Positions 32,300 to 43,059 are shown, counted from the first letter of the stretch. The stretch is 64,000 nucleotides of DNA from Phytophthora hibernalis (GCA_012656075.1 JAAKBF010000007.1:992001-1056000), one strand, 5' to 3'. Notes: generated from the sequence alone by a model not told the origin. Program-made: numbers and translations.

Positions 32300-33010
32300 C
32301 ATGACAGCGTCAATCCGAAGCTCTCGACCTTTTAAGTTTCGAATAGCTAGCGATAGGCTAGCAAAGATAACAGTCAGAGTATGTTTACCCCCTACTACAC
32401 TCCGCGACACGCAAGCGCTTGAAAGCTACAATGGAACGAGCTCACAAGGTAACGGGCATCACGCCGTACCATACACAGAACATTATTTTTTAGCCACGTT
32501 CTGGAACATAAGCACCGGAGGAGGGAGCGGCTCCGGGTTGGGGAACTTGAAGTCACCGATCATCTCGCTCTCAACCTTCTCCGTGAGACCATCACGCACC
32601 ATGCATTGACTTGTAATGACAGTCCCAGATCCTCTGAGCGTCATCTCCTCATATGATCAGCCTGCCCCCAGCGGCCTGAAGTCCACCACGGTTCGTGACG
32701 GCGTCCGTCCCGATCGGAGTAGCGGACAAATTGCGACGAGAACGTAGTCGACTCGATGCCCTCTGGAGCGCTCCCGAGGTGTACCTTGAAACGACATGAA
32801 AATATCATGATCTCGAGCGGAAGTTTCGCAGACTTCCAGAGAAGGGGCACTTGTGTCGATACGATATTCGGATTCCCCAGGGCCACCACTGGTGTCGGCT
32901 GCGAGGTAGTTAGTACTGGCCTATGAACAGTAGGGGCTCTCATCAAGGACGTGGAGGCGTCCACGCCACCGGAATATATTCTCAAGGGTGTGACAGGTGA
33001 TTTAGGCAGT
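32300..33010. other. Intervening sequence with a shared 56-bp dispersed repeat
   Basis: No gene is recognised. 32345-32400 (AGCTAGCGATAGGCTAGCAA onward) reappears at 45635-45690 with a few changes. A minus-strand frame at 33129-32641 has no domain I can name. Confidence 0.4.
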
Positions 33011-33118
33011 CGGATTGGATTGGAACGTCGCATCCCTGTGCTGTCGAGCTGATGTCCTAAAAGAAGGACGACAATATAACCGAGTGACCTCCGATGATTC
33101 CACAAGACCAGACTGGTC

Positions 33119-34080
33119 TTGGAGTGCACGGTTCCAGCAGCGTCTCGCCCCTGCTACCTTCACGTCACGGCAGTTTGCCAGGCTCTTCTTCAAGCCGTGG
33201 CTCAAGAGGTGGGATTGGCTTCCAAAGGTGCAATGCATGCGGTAAAAGCCGCAAGCAAATCAGTGGGAAAGGATACACCTACCTGGTGCCACACGTCCGC
33301 TCGACCCACCCCAACTTTAAGGTGGTCATGCGGAATTCGAGTACCGCTGCACCTGGCACTCTCGTTACCTGGGTGAACCAAAATGGCTCCTAACCGCTAT
33401 TTGTGTGAGTCCGCTTGGTCGTCTTGTCCAATCTACCACAGTATTTCTGTGAGTCGGAGCTGACTCGCATGTACAATACTGTTCTTATTGCTAGTTATGT
33501 TTTTACAATTTGACTAACTGTGGTGCTCTATTATCAACTTTTAGGTTTACCAACCTGTACGACGTGTCGACGGACAAACTTTTTGTCGACGTGGAGAGCA
33601 TGACCAGGGCTGTGGATCAGCTCATCGGAATGGAGTTGCCCAAGAAGCTGGGGTTCACACTGGACGGATGGAGTTACGGCAGGGAGGACTTCCTCGCGGT
33701 GTATAGGTGCTACGAGACGCCGTACGGGCCACGCTATCCGCTACTGTCCATGGCTCGCGTGATGCAGGAGGAGGACGACCGCCTCCCTGCTGAGAGTCAT
33801 ATTGCTGTTTTCACACTATTTCTGCCTTTTTGGTAAGGCCCTGGTTGATGCCTAATTTTTGCTTGGTGATAATTGTGCCGTCGGTAAGCGGCTTGCCAAC
33901 ATCATGGGTGTCCCGCCTGTTGGTTGCGCGAATCAACGTCTAGACCCAGCTGTCAAAGTCCACCTTGAACCCCACGAAGAAGATCTGGAAAAGGTGCAAG
34001 TCTTGATGCGCAAGTTGCGGACGCTCAAGCAGGCCGCTAAGCTGAGATACATTGCTATTTTCTGTGTTTATGACTTGTGA
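33119..34080 (+). pseudogene. hAT-type transposase relic with BED finger and intron
   Basis: The first part (33119-33395) encodes LFFKPWLKRWDWLPK, then after a shift CNACGKSRKQISGKGYTYLV and HVRSTHPNF, a BED-type CxxC...HxxxxH finger. Sequence from about 33405 to 33545 looks like an intron ending in CTTTTAG. 33546-33836 gives PKKLGFTLDGWSYGREDFLA (first catalytic Asp in LDGW) and CYETPYGPRYPLLSMARVMQ. 33859-34080, shifted, gives LGDNCAVGKRLANIMGVPPV, CANQRLDPAV and LRTLKQAAKLR. This order is that of oomycete hAT elements as I know them. The C-terminal dimerisation domain is missing. It lies in opposite orientation to the recombinase and protease and is probably a nested insertion. Confidence 0.7.
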
Positions 34081-34239
34081 TAATTAATTTCTTTTGTGAT
34101 AATATGTGACATCTTTCAGACTTATTAAGCAACGCCTGCGTACGTTGCGTCCGCTGCACAAGTCTGGTGTCATTGATGAGCGCATAATTGGGTACAAGTA
34201 CTTGCTCGTCATTGGAGGCAGCGCGGATACAGCACCTGC

Positions 34240-34510
34240 TAGCACACACAGCATACTCACCCTTGTAGGCCACGCGTAAAACAGAGATACATCCCAGCAT
34301 TTATTTGCAGCCATACATACACCACACAAGACATACATACAGCTCATAAATCGCGTACACCGCACACGCACTCACCTCTGCTCGTACACAAAATGCACTC
34401 ACCAAAGCTCGCACACGACAGGTGCTTACAACAGGCCGCACACGACAGGCGCTCACAAAGGCCGCTCTCCACGCATGACGCTCACTGCAGGCCGCTCTCC
34501 GCATGTGCAC
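34240..34510. repeat. Low-complexity cluster with CACACGACAGG units
   Basis: The sequence is rich in ACAC/CATAC and contains GCACACGACAGG at about 34411 and 34436, each followed by a CTTACA or CTCACA word, and two copies of GGCCGCTCTCC near 34459 and 34488. No coding is supported. Confidence 0.5.
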
Positions 34511-34619
34511 ACTCAACACCCACCCAATCTTGTTCAATGACACCGACTGGGATTTAACCGCCGTCCCGAACGAAACCCTGTGCTCCCCGTTGGGGTACGG
34601 TGTCGGGGGTAACAATGCG

Positions 34620-34688
34620 ATCATGCATGACCCAAACCTGCTTCTGCTGCTCGACATTGGCAACATCTGCTGTGTGCCAAAACATTAA
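34620..34688 (+). pseudogene. Second copy of the protease 3' end, right inner junction
   Basis: DPNLLLLLDIGNICCVPKH on + matches the C-terminal codons of the protease at the left junction. Upstream of 34629 the sequence is different (LFNDTDWDLTAVPNETLCSP in the same frame), so only the tail was duplicated into this arm. Confidence 0.65.
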
Positions 34689-36793
34689 CTGCAACATCGT
34701 GCGAATGCAGTTCAAGAAGGACTACCTAAACAATCAAGCACATCAGTCTGAGGAAGCATGAACCGACATTCGTGTAGACCCAAAATACAAACAGTTACAC
34801 ACATGCATCACAAAGTACCAGCAGTTGTACACACACACAGACACACAAACACGCATCACATCAACGAGGTACTCAAACTTTGCATTCCCGAATCTCTTTT
34901 ATTACGAACGTAATAGATACCAAAGATGGGAATCGAACCCACAGCCATCCCTTGCGGGAGCTCCACCACTGAGCTACTTTGGTGGGGTTTAGCACAACTC
35001 AATAGCAGGGATACTCGTTCGAGTGCCGAAAGGGGGAATTAACACTTCGTGGGAGCGACAACACCTCTTAGCCGCACCGATGCTCGGCACGGCTCCCTCA
35101 ATTCACCTTCCTGCCTAAGAGAGCGGTCACTTTGGCACTGACTGATAGGAACGCGTTTGCGCGTTGGGCGGAGGCTTGGTACTGCAGCTTGGACGGGCAT
35201 GTACTGCGTAGGGAGGCTTGACCAGTAGGTGTTTATAAAGAAGAATGATCCGCCGTGCGCTGTGTCGGAAGTGGCTCAATGTCTTGCGTGGGGCAGTGCC
35301 TCTTACATCCACAGATTACGTGCGTGTCTATTTGCAGACAAGTGGCAGATTTTATTGGATGATAAATACACCAATAGAGAACTACTCGTTGTATTTCAAT
35401 GCTATTGGTAGTTATGTTGACCAATAGAATGACAGATATTGCGCTATCTATCATGCGCTGCTCTGTATAGGTGACCCCTCTGGGGTGCCGCCCTCACAAA
35501 TGAATTTGCCGATGCCAATGCTCATTACTCTGGGTCGAAATGCGTGAATATGTAAATAGTCGGGTTTCTCGGCCCAGAGATATCTACATCCCATTTCCTT
35601 GCGGTTGTATGATCGCTTTCGGATGCTGACATAAAGACTTGTCGACAGTTACACTAGTTTCTCTTTCCGATCACAGCACCGTCTTTACCTAGAAGCCTAC
35701 GTGTCGGAAAGTGTAGGTCAGTCGGAACAGTTACGATACGGGCCAGCATTGCTGGATGCAGCGCTCGATACTTAGCAGATAGTCGCGCGTCATTTCGAAC
35801 ATCATTGCTGAACAAACGAAACATCTTGTTCGACCCAATCCTCCACGACATCGAGCTCTAGGACTCGAGCACATTTCATCGTTGTGGCTTTTTCTTCTAA
35901 AATAAGTGGGAGCAGCAGTGGAAGCAAGGCCAATGGACAGGAAAGCCTAACGTCAACGTTGCTTTGGGCTTGAGGCCTGAAGCGTTGTTTCTGTGTGATT
36001 TAGACAAGCATACTCATTTGTATTCAAATGTATTAATGTGACCTCTGCCCGTCGACCTCATTCGAGTTATTATATTAATATGGGCGAACCAGACCAAATA
36101 TGAATAGTAATATTCATTCGAATACTCGAAAATTGTCAAATGAATTAATATGTCATTTGAACTCCTTTCTTTCCTAATTCCGAAATTCATGTACCGGTAT
36201 CGACTTCCTCGGCTTATAGTGACACCGGCATATAAGAGCGTCCAATCACATTGTAGTATTTGGGCCCTCTCGCCGCCTCGGCTTATAAGTTCTGGAGCAA
36301 TTATTTCGATGATTCTCCTGTCCTTCAGCCGTCCTTCTCTGGCTGCCTGCTTTGTTGGTGGATATGCGCGCTACCTGTCTGCAGCCCCTGTATCTGATGG
36401 CGCCGCGTAGAGTATTTGAGCTCGCTGTTCTCATGTGATCCTAAATCTAGCAGTACTAACTATTGGCGCTGGCAGCATGTACCGCGTTGTCGTGCAGGTT
36501 ACCACAAGACCCTCCCTGCCAGAAGTCGCTGGGACTGTTATGATCTGCCGCATGTGTCTACTATAATACCCAAATCGCGAAGCGTTGTACCACCTGACCA
36601 TTGCACGGGCGTGAACGCGCTGATTGAGATGCTAGCAGCATCATGCTGCCATAGTTATTAATAGTTAGCCCGAACTACAATGCAACTGTTTTCGAATGCT
36701 AAATATAGATTGTTAACCGGAATGACTTGTTAATCGCCCGGTACGTACCGCCTGTACTGTAGCACACTACGTTTATCGAGTCAAACATGATAT
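34629..36793 (-). repeat. Right 2.17-kb inverted arm
   Basis: Inverse partner of the left arm, with the same tRNA-like sequence and protease 3' end. Near-identity of the arms over 2 kb implies either recent formation or ongoing gene conversion. Confidence 0.9.
34919..34983 (-). ncRNA. Second copy of the tRNA-like sequence, right arm
   Basis: Same 65 bases in inverse orientation (acceptor 5' strand at 34983-34977, 3' strand at 34925-34919), with no difference seen, including the GCAA tetraloop. The two copies would be transcribed towards the centre of the element. Confidence 0.72.
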
Positions 36794-37155
36794 GGACGTT
36801 AGTGTGCGTTCCATGAACAAGCAGATGAACAGTACGGGTAACGGCATCTCCTTGGCCAGAGCCAAGACGAGAATGACCTGGTCATATAAGTCGACTGGAC
36901 TCCGACGTGGGAGCCAGTGACTAAAATCGAGCGAGCCCAGGTTGTGGAATGACAAGCTCACTAAGAGATCAGGGGCGGCGTCGACATGACCAGTAAGAAG
37001 AACATACGAGTAGGCGAATACAAAGTATGTTCATTCTGGTTTGATGTGTTAAACCTTTTTTTAGTATAATCATACAGGAACAGTCGCCACGTCATGAAGG
37101 CTTCGGACATTTTTGCCATGCCATTAAGGCCTCGGTCATTTTGGCCACGTCATAA
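36794..37155. other. Spacer with ~29-bp tandem repeats next to copia
   Basis: No gene is visible. 37083-37155 contains about 2.5 degenerate copies of a unit resembling GCCACGTCATGAAGGCTTCG followed by GACATTTTT. A further copy lies beyond the copia element at about 41700 (GTCACGCCATAAAGACGCG). Confidence 0.45.
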
Positions 37156-37410
37156 TGTTATTGTCTTGACCGTTGTGGTGTGTTTATTAACCGTCAGACG
37201 GTGCGGCTAATTTCAAAAGTGAGTGCCGTCCCCAGCTCCTCATTCAGCTGGGTGCTTTTTGCCTAAGTTGGCCTTGGCTGCCACTCAATAGCATCTCTTA
37301 AGCCCAGTATATATATACTAATACAATTTCTAACCATTTGCATCTGTTTCTAATTGGATTAGAAATAGGATCTGTTTACCAAAAGTTGGTACTTACTCTA
37401 AACTACAACA
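37156..37410 (-). repeat. 3' LTR of copia (left on +)
   Basis: Aligns end to end with 41422-41676 without net length change. Differences include about 25 to 30 substitutions by eye, so the insertion is not recent. Confidence 0.82.
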
Positions 37411-37821
37411 CTCCCACAAAAGAGACGCTCAACCTATACTTGCTTCGAATTTGCAAAATCTGCGTTGTATGATCTCTTTGCATTCGTCTTGTAAAGCTGT
37501 AGGTGTCTTATAAAAAGTATAAATATGTATGGCCATGTGAGAGGACCTTATACCAAATTACATTCATTTGACCAAAATGAACACAATTAATGACACGCTT
37601 GCCAACTGAAGCTAACTTTTCCACAAAGTAGCTTGACATATTACCTTATTCATCTGTTCTAAACTAAATCCCAGAACCTTGTGCTTTCGTTTGCAGACCT
37701 GAGATGAGGGGACCATAACTTAGTTCGTGTCTGGCGATCTTACCTATAAATATATCTCATGATGTGCAAGAAAAATAAGTCTTGTCTTATGATGTGCATG
37801 AAATGCCCAACACACAATGTG

Positions 37822-38280
37822 CTACAGCAATATAATCAACGCAACTGCTACCATATCTTTGGTATTACAGTACCCTATATCTATACGCTCTCTTTCATAC
37901 GCTTCACGATCATACAAGTATCTTGTCTCAATATGTTTAGTCGACGAATGACTAGCAGGATTCTTTACTATACTTATGGCTGCTGTATTGTCGCACCAAT
38001 AATAAATTGGCTGTTTCTGTTGCCACCCTAGTTCCTTTTGAAGTAGCCATAACCATTCGCTTTCCTTAACGCCCTCACTTACGGAAACTAATTCAGCCTG
38101 AGCTGTGTGCAAACTGACCATATCTTGTCTACAACACTTCCAAGAGACACATTCATCAGCGAGTACTGACACGTAACCTGTAACTGATTTACGGTACTCA
38201 TTTGCATTTGCGAAGCTCGCATCTGTGTATAGTTCATAAAATGCCTCTTTGTTAGTTCCTTCATATACTGACCCATACAT
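37822..38280 (-). pseudogene. copia RNase H domain
   Basis: One open frame encodes YTDASFANANEYRKSVTGYV with the first Asp, then SWKCCRQDMVSLHTAQAELV with the Glu, YYWCDNTAAISIVKNPA with the second Asp, and KHIETRYLYDREAYERERID. The frame is intact over 152 codons but has no RT to work with. Confidence 0.8.
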
Positions 38281-38286
38281 CGATGT

Positions 38287-38478
38287 TCATTTCAGATACT
38301 TAAGTACTCTCTGTGCAGCCTTAACCACTAGTCGCGCTTTAAATCGCTCAACAGATCCATCTGCATGATATTTTACATCTAAAACCCAGTGACAGCCTAA
38401 AGCCTTACGTCCTTTGGGTAGATCAACCATCTTCCAAGTCTTATTTTCTAAGAGCGCCTGATACTCAATTTCTAACAT
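38287..38478 (-). pseudogene. copia RT start fused to RNase H lead-in (deletion junction)
   Basis: The 63 codons begin as a copia RT (EIEYQALLENKTWKMVDLPK, GRKALGCHWVLDVKYHADGS, FKARLVVKA) and then jump directly to AQRVLKYLK, which lies just upstream of RNase H in intact elements. All YxDD-containing palm sequence is deleted. Confidence 0.78.
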
Positions 38479-40060
38479 GATTCACGGTATGGTCCTACTA
38501 ATGCCACCTTTAGTGATTTCGGTATTGGTATACGAGCTCTGCTTACTTTGACCTCTAAAATCGGGTTTATTGTTACCTCATATCCACTAAGTCTTGGGCT
38601 TCGTCGCCTCTTACGCAAGGCACGTGGCTTATCGTGGTGTTCCACACAGCTCATATCTTTTTGTGTGTCTATTACCATTTCGGTACCTATTGGCCTTTCT
38701 ACGGCATTAGAAGACGACTTGTCACTATGACTAACATTCGACTTCTCATCCTCGTCACACTGAGTGACATCAGCTCCCACATCTCCCACGGCCCTCACAC
38801 TTCGAGTTGGCGGGTCTTTAGACGGGCTGTCTTTGCCACTGGTGCACACACTAATATCTTCCTCCTCTTTAGAGGTTAGCGCATGGTTCCTGTTTGGAAA
38901 CAACCTGGCTATCACAGCCGACAGACCAACTATATCACACTTAACACTTCGAACTACCAATAATACATTGTTGACAGTATCTAGCAATCTGTAGCCCTTA
39001 TAATCGTTTGCAAGACCGAGGAACTTGCATTCTAAACCTCTTGAGCTCAATTTCTTAACCTTTCTCTTAGTATTTGGGATATGAGCATAACATACACTTC
39101 CCCATATTTGAAGTATATTGCCATCCGGCTTTTACCATGTAATGCTTCGTAGGGCGAAGTGATTCCAAGCCTAGAAGTTGGAATTCTATTCGACACTTCA
39201 ACGGCGTATTTTATTGCCACTAGCCAAAAGTGTGCTGGCATAGCCGCTGTTAGAAGTGAACTTCTTACTTGTCTCATTAATGTCTGATGGCAGCGCTCCG
39301 CGCTCCCATTCTCTTCTTGACATTCTACATTTGATTTCTCAAAACTGATACCTTTCGACTGCAGAAATGTCCTCATCTTTTGATTGACAAATTCTGTACC
39401 ACCATCACTTCTTATCCTCTTTACTTCATAGTGATGCTGTTTTTATAGTAGCAGTATGAGGTTAACCACATGACTGTAAACTTCTTTTGTAGACCTCATC
39501 ACAAATAGCCACTTGTACGACGTTGCATCGTCCACAATTGCTAACGTGTACTGATAACCGTATCCACCATAGTTACCGTTTACTTTCATCTTTCCCATAG
39601 TGTCCATGTGCAAAGTGTGCAATGGCTGCTTAGACCGTGTCCCTATTTTATTTCTATATGAAATACGTGTCGAGTTTGCGACTTCGCAAGTCGCACAGAA
39701 GAAAGGAATATCTTTTAGGTCATTCTGAGGTATATGAGGAATTCCTTCAGTAACCTTTGAGAAAATATTGCTAAAAGTCTGGCCCTGTGAACGTGGCCTA
39801 GTCTAAGATGCCTTTTTGCATCAAAGCAATTTTCTGTGTTTTGTAAAGCTCTTGCTTACGGTTTGCACCTTAATCTGCCTGGAAGAGGGCAGGTAATACA
39901 CCGCCCCCTTTTGCACAGCAGCAAATAAAAGCTGTCCTTTCTTATTGAAGAAATACAAAAACTTCCCATCCTGAGATTGAATGTGATTATACCCTTGCTT
40001 AGCAAGATGACAAGCACTAATTAAATTACTCCCACATTCCTTGTCAAACGCAATGTTCTG
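38472..40060 (-). pseudogene. copia integrase and linker, degraded
   Basis: Between 40060 and 39380 the gag-pre-integrase and core are spread over several frames: remnants include GKFLYFFNKKGQLLFAAVQK, LCTLHMDTMGK-like sequence (first Asp region) and IRSDGGTEF (second Asp). The frame 39376-39047 carries NVECQEENGSAERCHQTLMR with the catalytic Glu, then FWLVAIKYAVEVSNRIPTSR. 39050-38472 is the charged linker that normally leads into RT (MSSRGLECKFLGLANDYKGY, ALRKRRRSPRLSGYEV). Confidence 0.7.
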
Positions 40061-40065
40061 AATCC

Positions 40066-40272
40066 TTAGATCGATAGAGGACTTGCAACATGCGTTTGTA
40101 TTGAGCCCGTTAGAGCGGTTTCTGATGTGCTACCGTTACCATACTCAAACCTATGACTCGAACCGTTGTGTAGCGACTTGAACCAGCCTTTGTATGGGCT
40201 TATTCCAAATCCAGCTCCTGTATCAACAATCCACAGATCATCCGTAACTGTTAGTCGACGTAACCAACTCAA
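40066..40272 (-). pseudogene. copia protease fragment
   Basis: LWIVDTGAGFGISPYKGWF contains the retropepsin active-site motif DTGA in the setting usual for copia proteases (W.VD.GA). The frame ends after about 68 codons, so it is partial. Confidence 0.72.
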
Positions 40273-40284
40273 ATATGTATCATA

Positions 40285-41406
40285 TCATTTACGTACCGAG
40301 GTTTTGATTTCACCAAAGCTCTTCAAACAGCCTATGTCGCCAGTTTCCGACTCCTCTTTCTCCGAACCTGAAATGCAGAATTCCTCCTCCATCTCGACAT
40401 CCGTTTGCGGTTCACGCGTCCATTGTTTCTTGGTAGCGCGCTGCACCGTAGCTATCTTCTTGGTGTTGCTAGAAGCTCGCTTGGATGGTTGGGCATCCAT
40501 ATTCGTACGGAAGAGTGGCCCACCGTCACGGTTTGGGTCGCGGTCAGCCTTCATGCGCTCGCACTGAACCTTCTGGTGCCCTTTCTTGAGCAGTAGAAGC
40601 ACTCTTGGCCCTAAACGCCGCTGCTTCCGTCCTGCTTGCGCTTCTTAGAGTCGTAACCGCGCGCCGCACGGTCACTTTTGACGTTGTTGATGCGCGTCAC
40701 CGACGTCGCATCACCAGATCCGGTGATCATCTTCTTGGACCTGTCACCGAATAGCTTGTTCAGCGCGATCTCCACCTTTTCTGCGCTGAAAGCATCCTCC
40801 GAAAGCTCAATCGACGACGCCCAGATTTCACTTGGAAGCTGCGCCAAAACTTGCACGCACATCATCGTCTCTGTCATCATCTCCTTACCGAGGAGCTTCT
40901 TGGACTTCCGATTCATTTCTTTCCGCGCTTGGTTCACCATCGAGAACAGAGTCATGGTATCTTTCCAATTCGAGTTGAGAATCCGATTCCAACGTTCGTC
41001 AACGATACCAATCCTCATGCTGCCAAATGACGCACACCTCCAGGTTCCTCACATCGTCTGGCAAGGACGACAGGAACGCGATTGGAAGGGTCGAATTGAG
41101 GACGTGACGCATTGCTGCATCCGCCTTGCGCCATACCATGATCTCTGCGCAACCCCAATTGCTCATCAGGAGGAGCTGCTTCATGTCTACATCCGTCAGA
41201 CGTGGCGGCGTGGACTTCAGTAAGTCACGCATGCCGACCTTCGGCTCCGGTTGACCGGTTTCGAGAAGCCGATTCTCTACGTCCAGGTCCAACTGGGCCA
41301 CGTGCGTGAGCAGCTTGTCTTTCCAAGTAGCATACTCAATTTTTCGGCCTGAGAACTTTTCAAGGGCGACGCGCACGGTCTTCTCTTGCTTGGTCAAGAC
41401 ACTCAT
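40285..41406 (-). pseudogene. gag: copia gag with broken zinc knuckle
   Basis: ATG 41406 (MSVLTKQEKTVRVALEKFSG) opens the capsid region, with YATWKDKLLTHVAQLDLD typical of copia gag (UBN2-like). A shift near 41010 continues RWNRILNSNWKDTMTLFSMV and ELPSEIWASSIEL-like sequence to 40611. The nucleocapsid knuckle is split by one base: CFYC lies in one frame and KKGHQKVQCERMK (40602-40285) in another. Gag packages the RNA. The two shifts disable it. Confidence 0.75.
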
Positions 41407-41421
41407 TCGAAGTATCTGAAA

Positions 41422-41676
41422 TGTTGTTGTCTTGGGAGTGGTGGTGTGTTTATTAACCGTCAGACGGGGCGGTTAATTTCAAAAGTGAGTGCCGTCCCCA
41501 GCCCTTCATTCGGTTGGGTTCTCTTTTCCTAAGTTGGCATTGGCTGCCACTCAATAACATCTCTTAAGGCCAGTATACTTATACTAATACAATTTCTAAC
41601 CATTTACATATGTTTCTAATTGCATGAGAAATAGGATCTGTTTACCAAAAGTTGGTACTTACCCTAAACAACAACA
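41422..41676 (-). repeat. 5' LTR of copia (right on +)
   Basis: Partner of 37156-37410. The gag ATG (41406) lies only about 15 bases inside this LTR, leaving very little leader. Confidence 0.82.
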
Positions 41677-42020
41677 CATTTAGACTTTAGTATTTTTAGG
41701 TCACGCCATAAAGACGCGTCGGTTCATTGGATATCACCCAATGCGAACATTCAGCAACATTAAACAAACAACAATAACAACACAGTCAAACCAATTGTGT
41801 ATTTGTGGCAAAACATGTTGTCCAGAAGCAGCAGCTACTATAATACATCCATAGAACTTCGCATCAGGCGCAAAATAGTATTGATACTTCGTCAGTGTGG
41901 TTGCGTTTGAATACAAACATCATGTACTTGTGTGAGCTGCCGGGTATGCAGGATATTCGAGGGCCTGCAAGCTTGGACGTCCTCAGGTGCGCGCGCTGAA
42001 GTCTTTTTCGAAATGAGCTC
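41677..42020. other. Spacer right of copia
   Basis: It contains the displaced tandem-repeat copy near 41700 and AT-rich sequence. No gene is supported. Confidence 0.35.
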
Positions 42021-42462
42021 TCGAGCGCTGCATCCAGCAATGCTGGCCCGTATCGTAACTGTTCCGACTGACCTACACTTTCCGACACGTAGACTTCTAG
42101 GTAAAGACGGTGCTGTGATCGGAAAGAGAAACTAGTGTAACTGTCGACAAGTCTTTATGTCAGCATCCGAAAGCGATCATACAACCGCAAGGAAATGGGA
42201 TGTAGATATCTCTGGGCCGAGAAACCCGACTATTTACATATTCACGCATTTCGACCCAGAGTAATGAGCATTGGCATCGGCAAATTCATTTGTGAGGGCG
42301 GCACCCCAGAGGGTCACCTATACAGAGCAGCGCATGATAGATAGCGCAATATCTGTCATTCTATTGGTCAACATAACTACCAATAGCATTGAAATACAAC
42401 GAGTAGTTCTCTATTGGTGTATTTATCATCCAATAAAATCTGCCACTTGTCTGCAAATAGAC
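42021..42462 (+). repeat. Partial third copy of the 9.2-kb element arm
   Basis: Matches 28635-29077 of the left arm in the same orientation with very few differences (e.g. GTAGACTTC against GTAGGCTTC, and one fewer G in the CAGAGGGTCA run). It lacks the outer 1 kb and the tRNA-like part. It starts after ATGAGCTC and ends at AATAGAC. Confidence 0.85.
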
Positions 42463-43050
42463 TTTATCTCTTGCCACGACAGATTGGCAAATGAGACCCC
42501 AGCCCAAAAATCGGCTTTTGACATGATAGTTTTTACGCTTATACGTTATACTCATACATGTAGTTTGCTTGCAATCCAGACGTAGATACAACCTCAAAAA
42601 CGAGTTTTTTAGAAGTACTGGCCCGGAGATTCCGCAAGGGCCACCGCACGACAGCCCTCTTTTTTCCTCGTCAGGCACAAGTGCCCTTCATCAATCCAGT
42701 GCATTTGCTTTATGATAACAGCATGTTTGTATACAAGCCAATGGGCAGCCGCCTCTGCGGTCAATGCAAGGTGTGTTGACTCTACTTCAAGGATATCATT
42801 GCTGTTTCACAAGGGGTTAAGCTTTGTGTTTGATGCTGTGCGTTTAGATGTGTGTTTGAGTGCTCTGTAACGAGATTAACTCTGCTGTTCCAATTGGAGG
42901 TTAAGCTTAGTGTTCAATGTAGAGCTATCAATCTCTTCCCCTGCTACCCATTCTAAAGCACGTAATACACCCTGTATTAGCTCCCTATGCACTACCTCGT
43001 CTACCCTTCCGTTGTGTCGATCGTGTTATCCTTCATATCCGATATATCGC
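42463..43050. other. Region without recognisable genes
   Basis: Short frames only. GGTTAAGCTT occurs at about 42814 and 42899, each time followed by GTGTTTGATG- or AGTGTTCAATG-like sequence, suggesting a small local duplication. Confidence 0.35.
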
Positions 43051-43059
43051 TGCCCCTAT

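Larger units (their letters stand above)
27610..36793. mobile_element. 9.2-kb element with 2.17-kb inverted arms, tyrosine recombinase and ULP1-like protease
   Basis: The outer ends read ATATCATGTTTGACTCGATA inward on both sides. The left arm is 27610-29775 and the right arm 34629-36793. The 4.85-kb centre encodes, on the minus strand, a ULP1-type cysteine protease and a tyrosine recombinase, and, on +, a hAT relic. Flanks GGACGATG (27602-27609) and GGACGTTA (36794-36801) agree at 6 of 8 positions and may be a decayed target duplication. Arms this long around a tyrosine recombinase do not match Cryptons (no TIR) or typical DIRS elements. The arms could also have arisen by inverted duplication, not transposition. 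I see no RT, PolB or rve integrase inside. Confidence 0.75.
37156..41676 (-). mobile_element. Ty1/copia LTR retrotransposon, RT core deleted
   Basis: Two 255-bp LTRs in the same orientation (37156-37410 and 41422-41676) bound a minus-strand gag-protease-integrase-RT-RNase H order, which defines Ty1/copia. On the minus strand each LTR runs TGTTG to AACA. GGGAG precedes the 3' LTR as a short polypurine tract. No perfect 5-bp target duplication is seen (CATAA against CATTT). The whole RT catalytic core is missing, so the copy is non-autonomous. Confidence 0.87.

Noticed and set aside
34919..34983. Ordinary decoding tRNA gene
   Set aside because: No 7-base anticodon loop can be formed; the sequence between D and T arms is 6 bases too short.
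27610..36793. Polinton/Maverick or virophage-like element
   Set aside because: Long TIRs and a cysteine protease suggested it, but there is no PolB, FtsK-type ATPase, capsid or rve integrase in the 4.85-kb interior, and the protease is ULP1-type.
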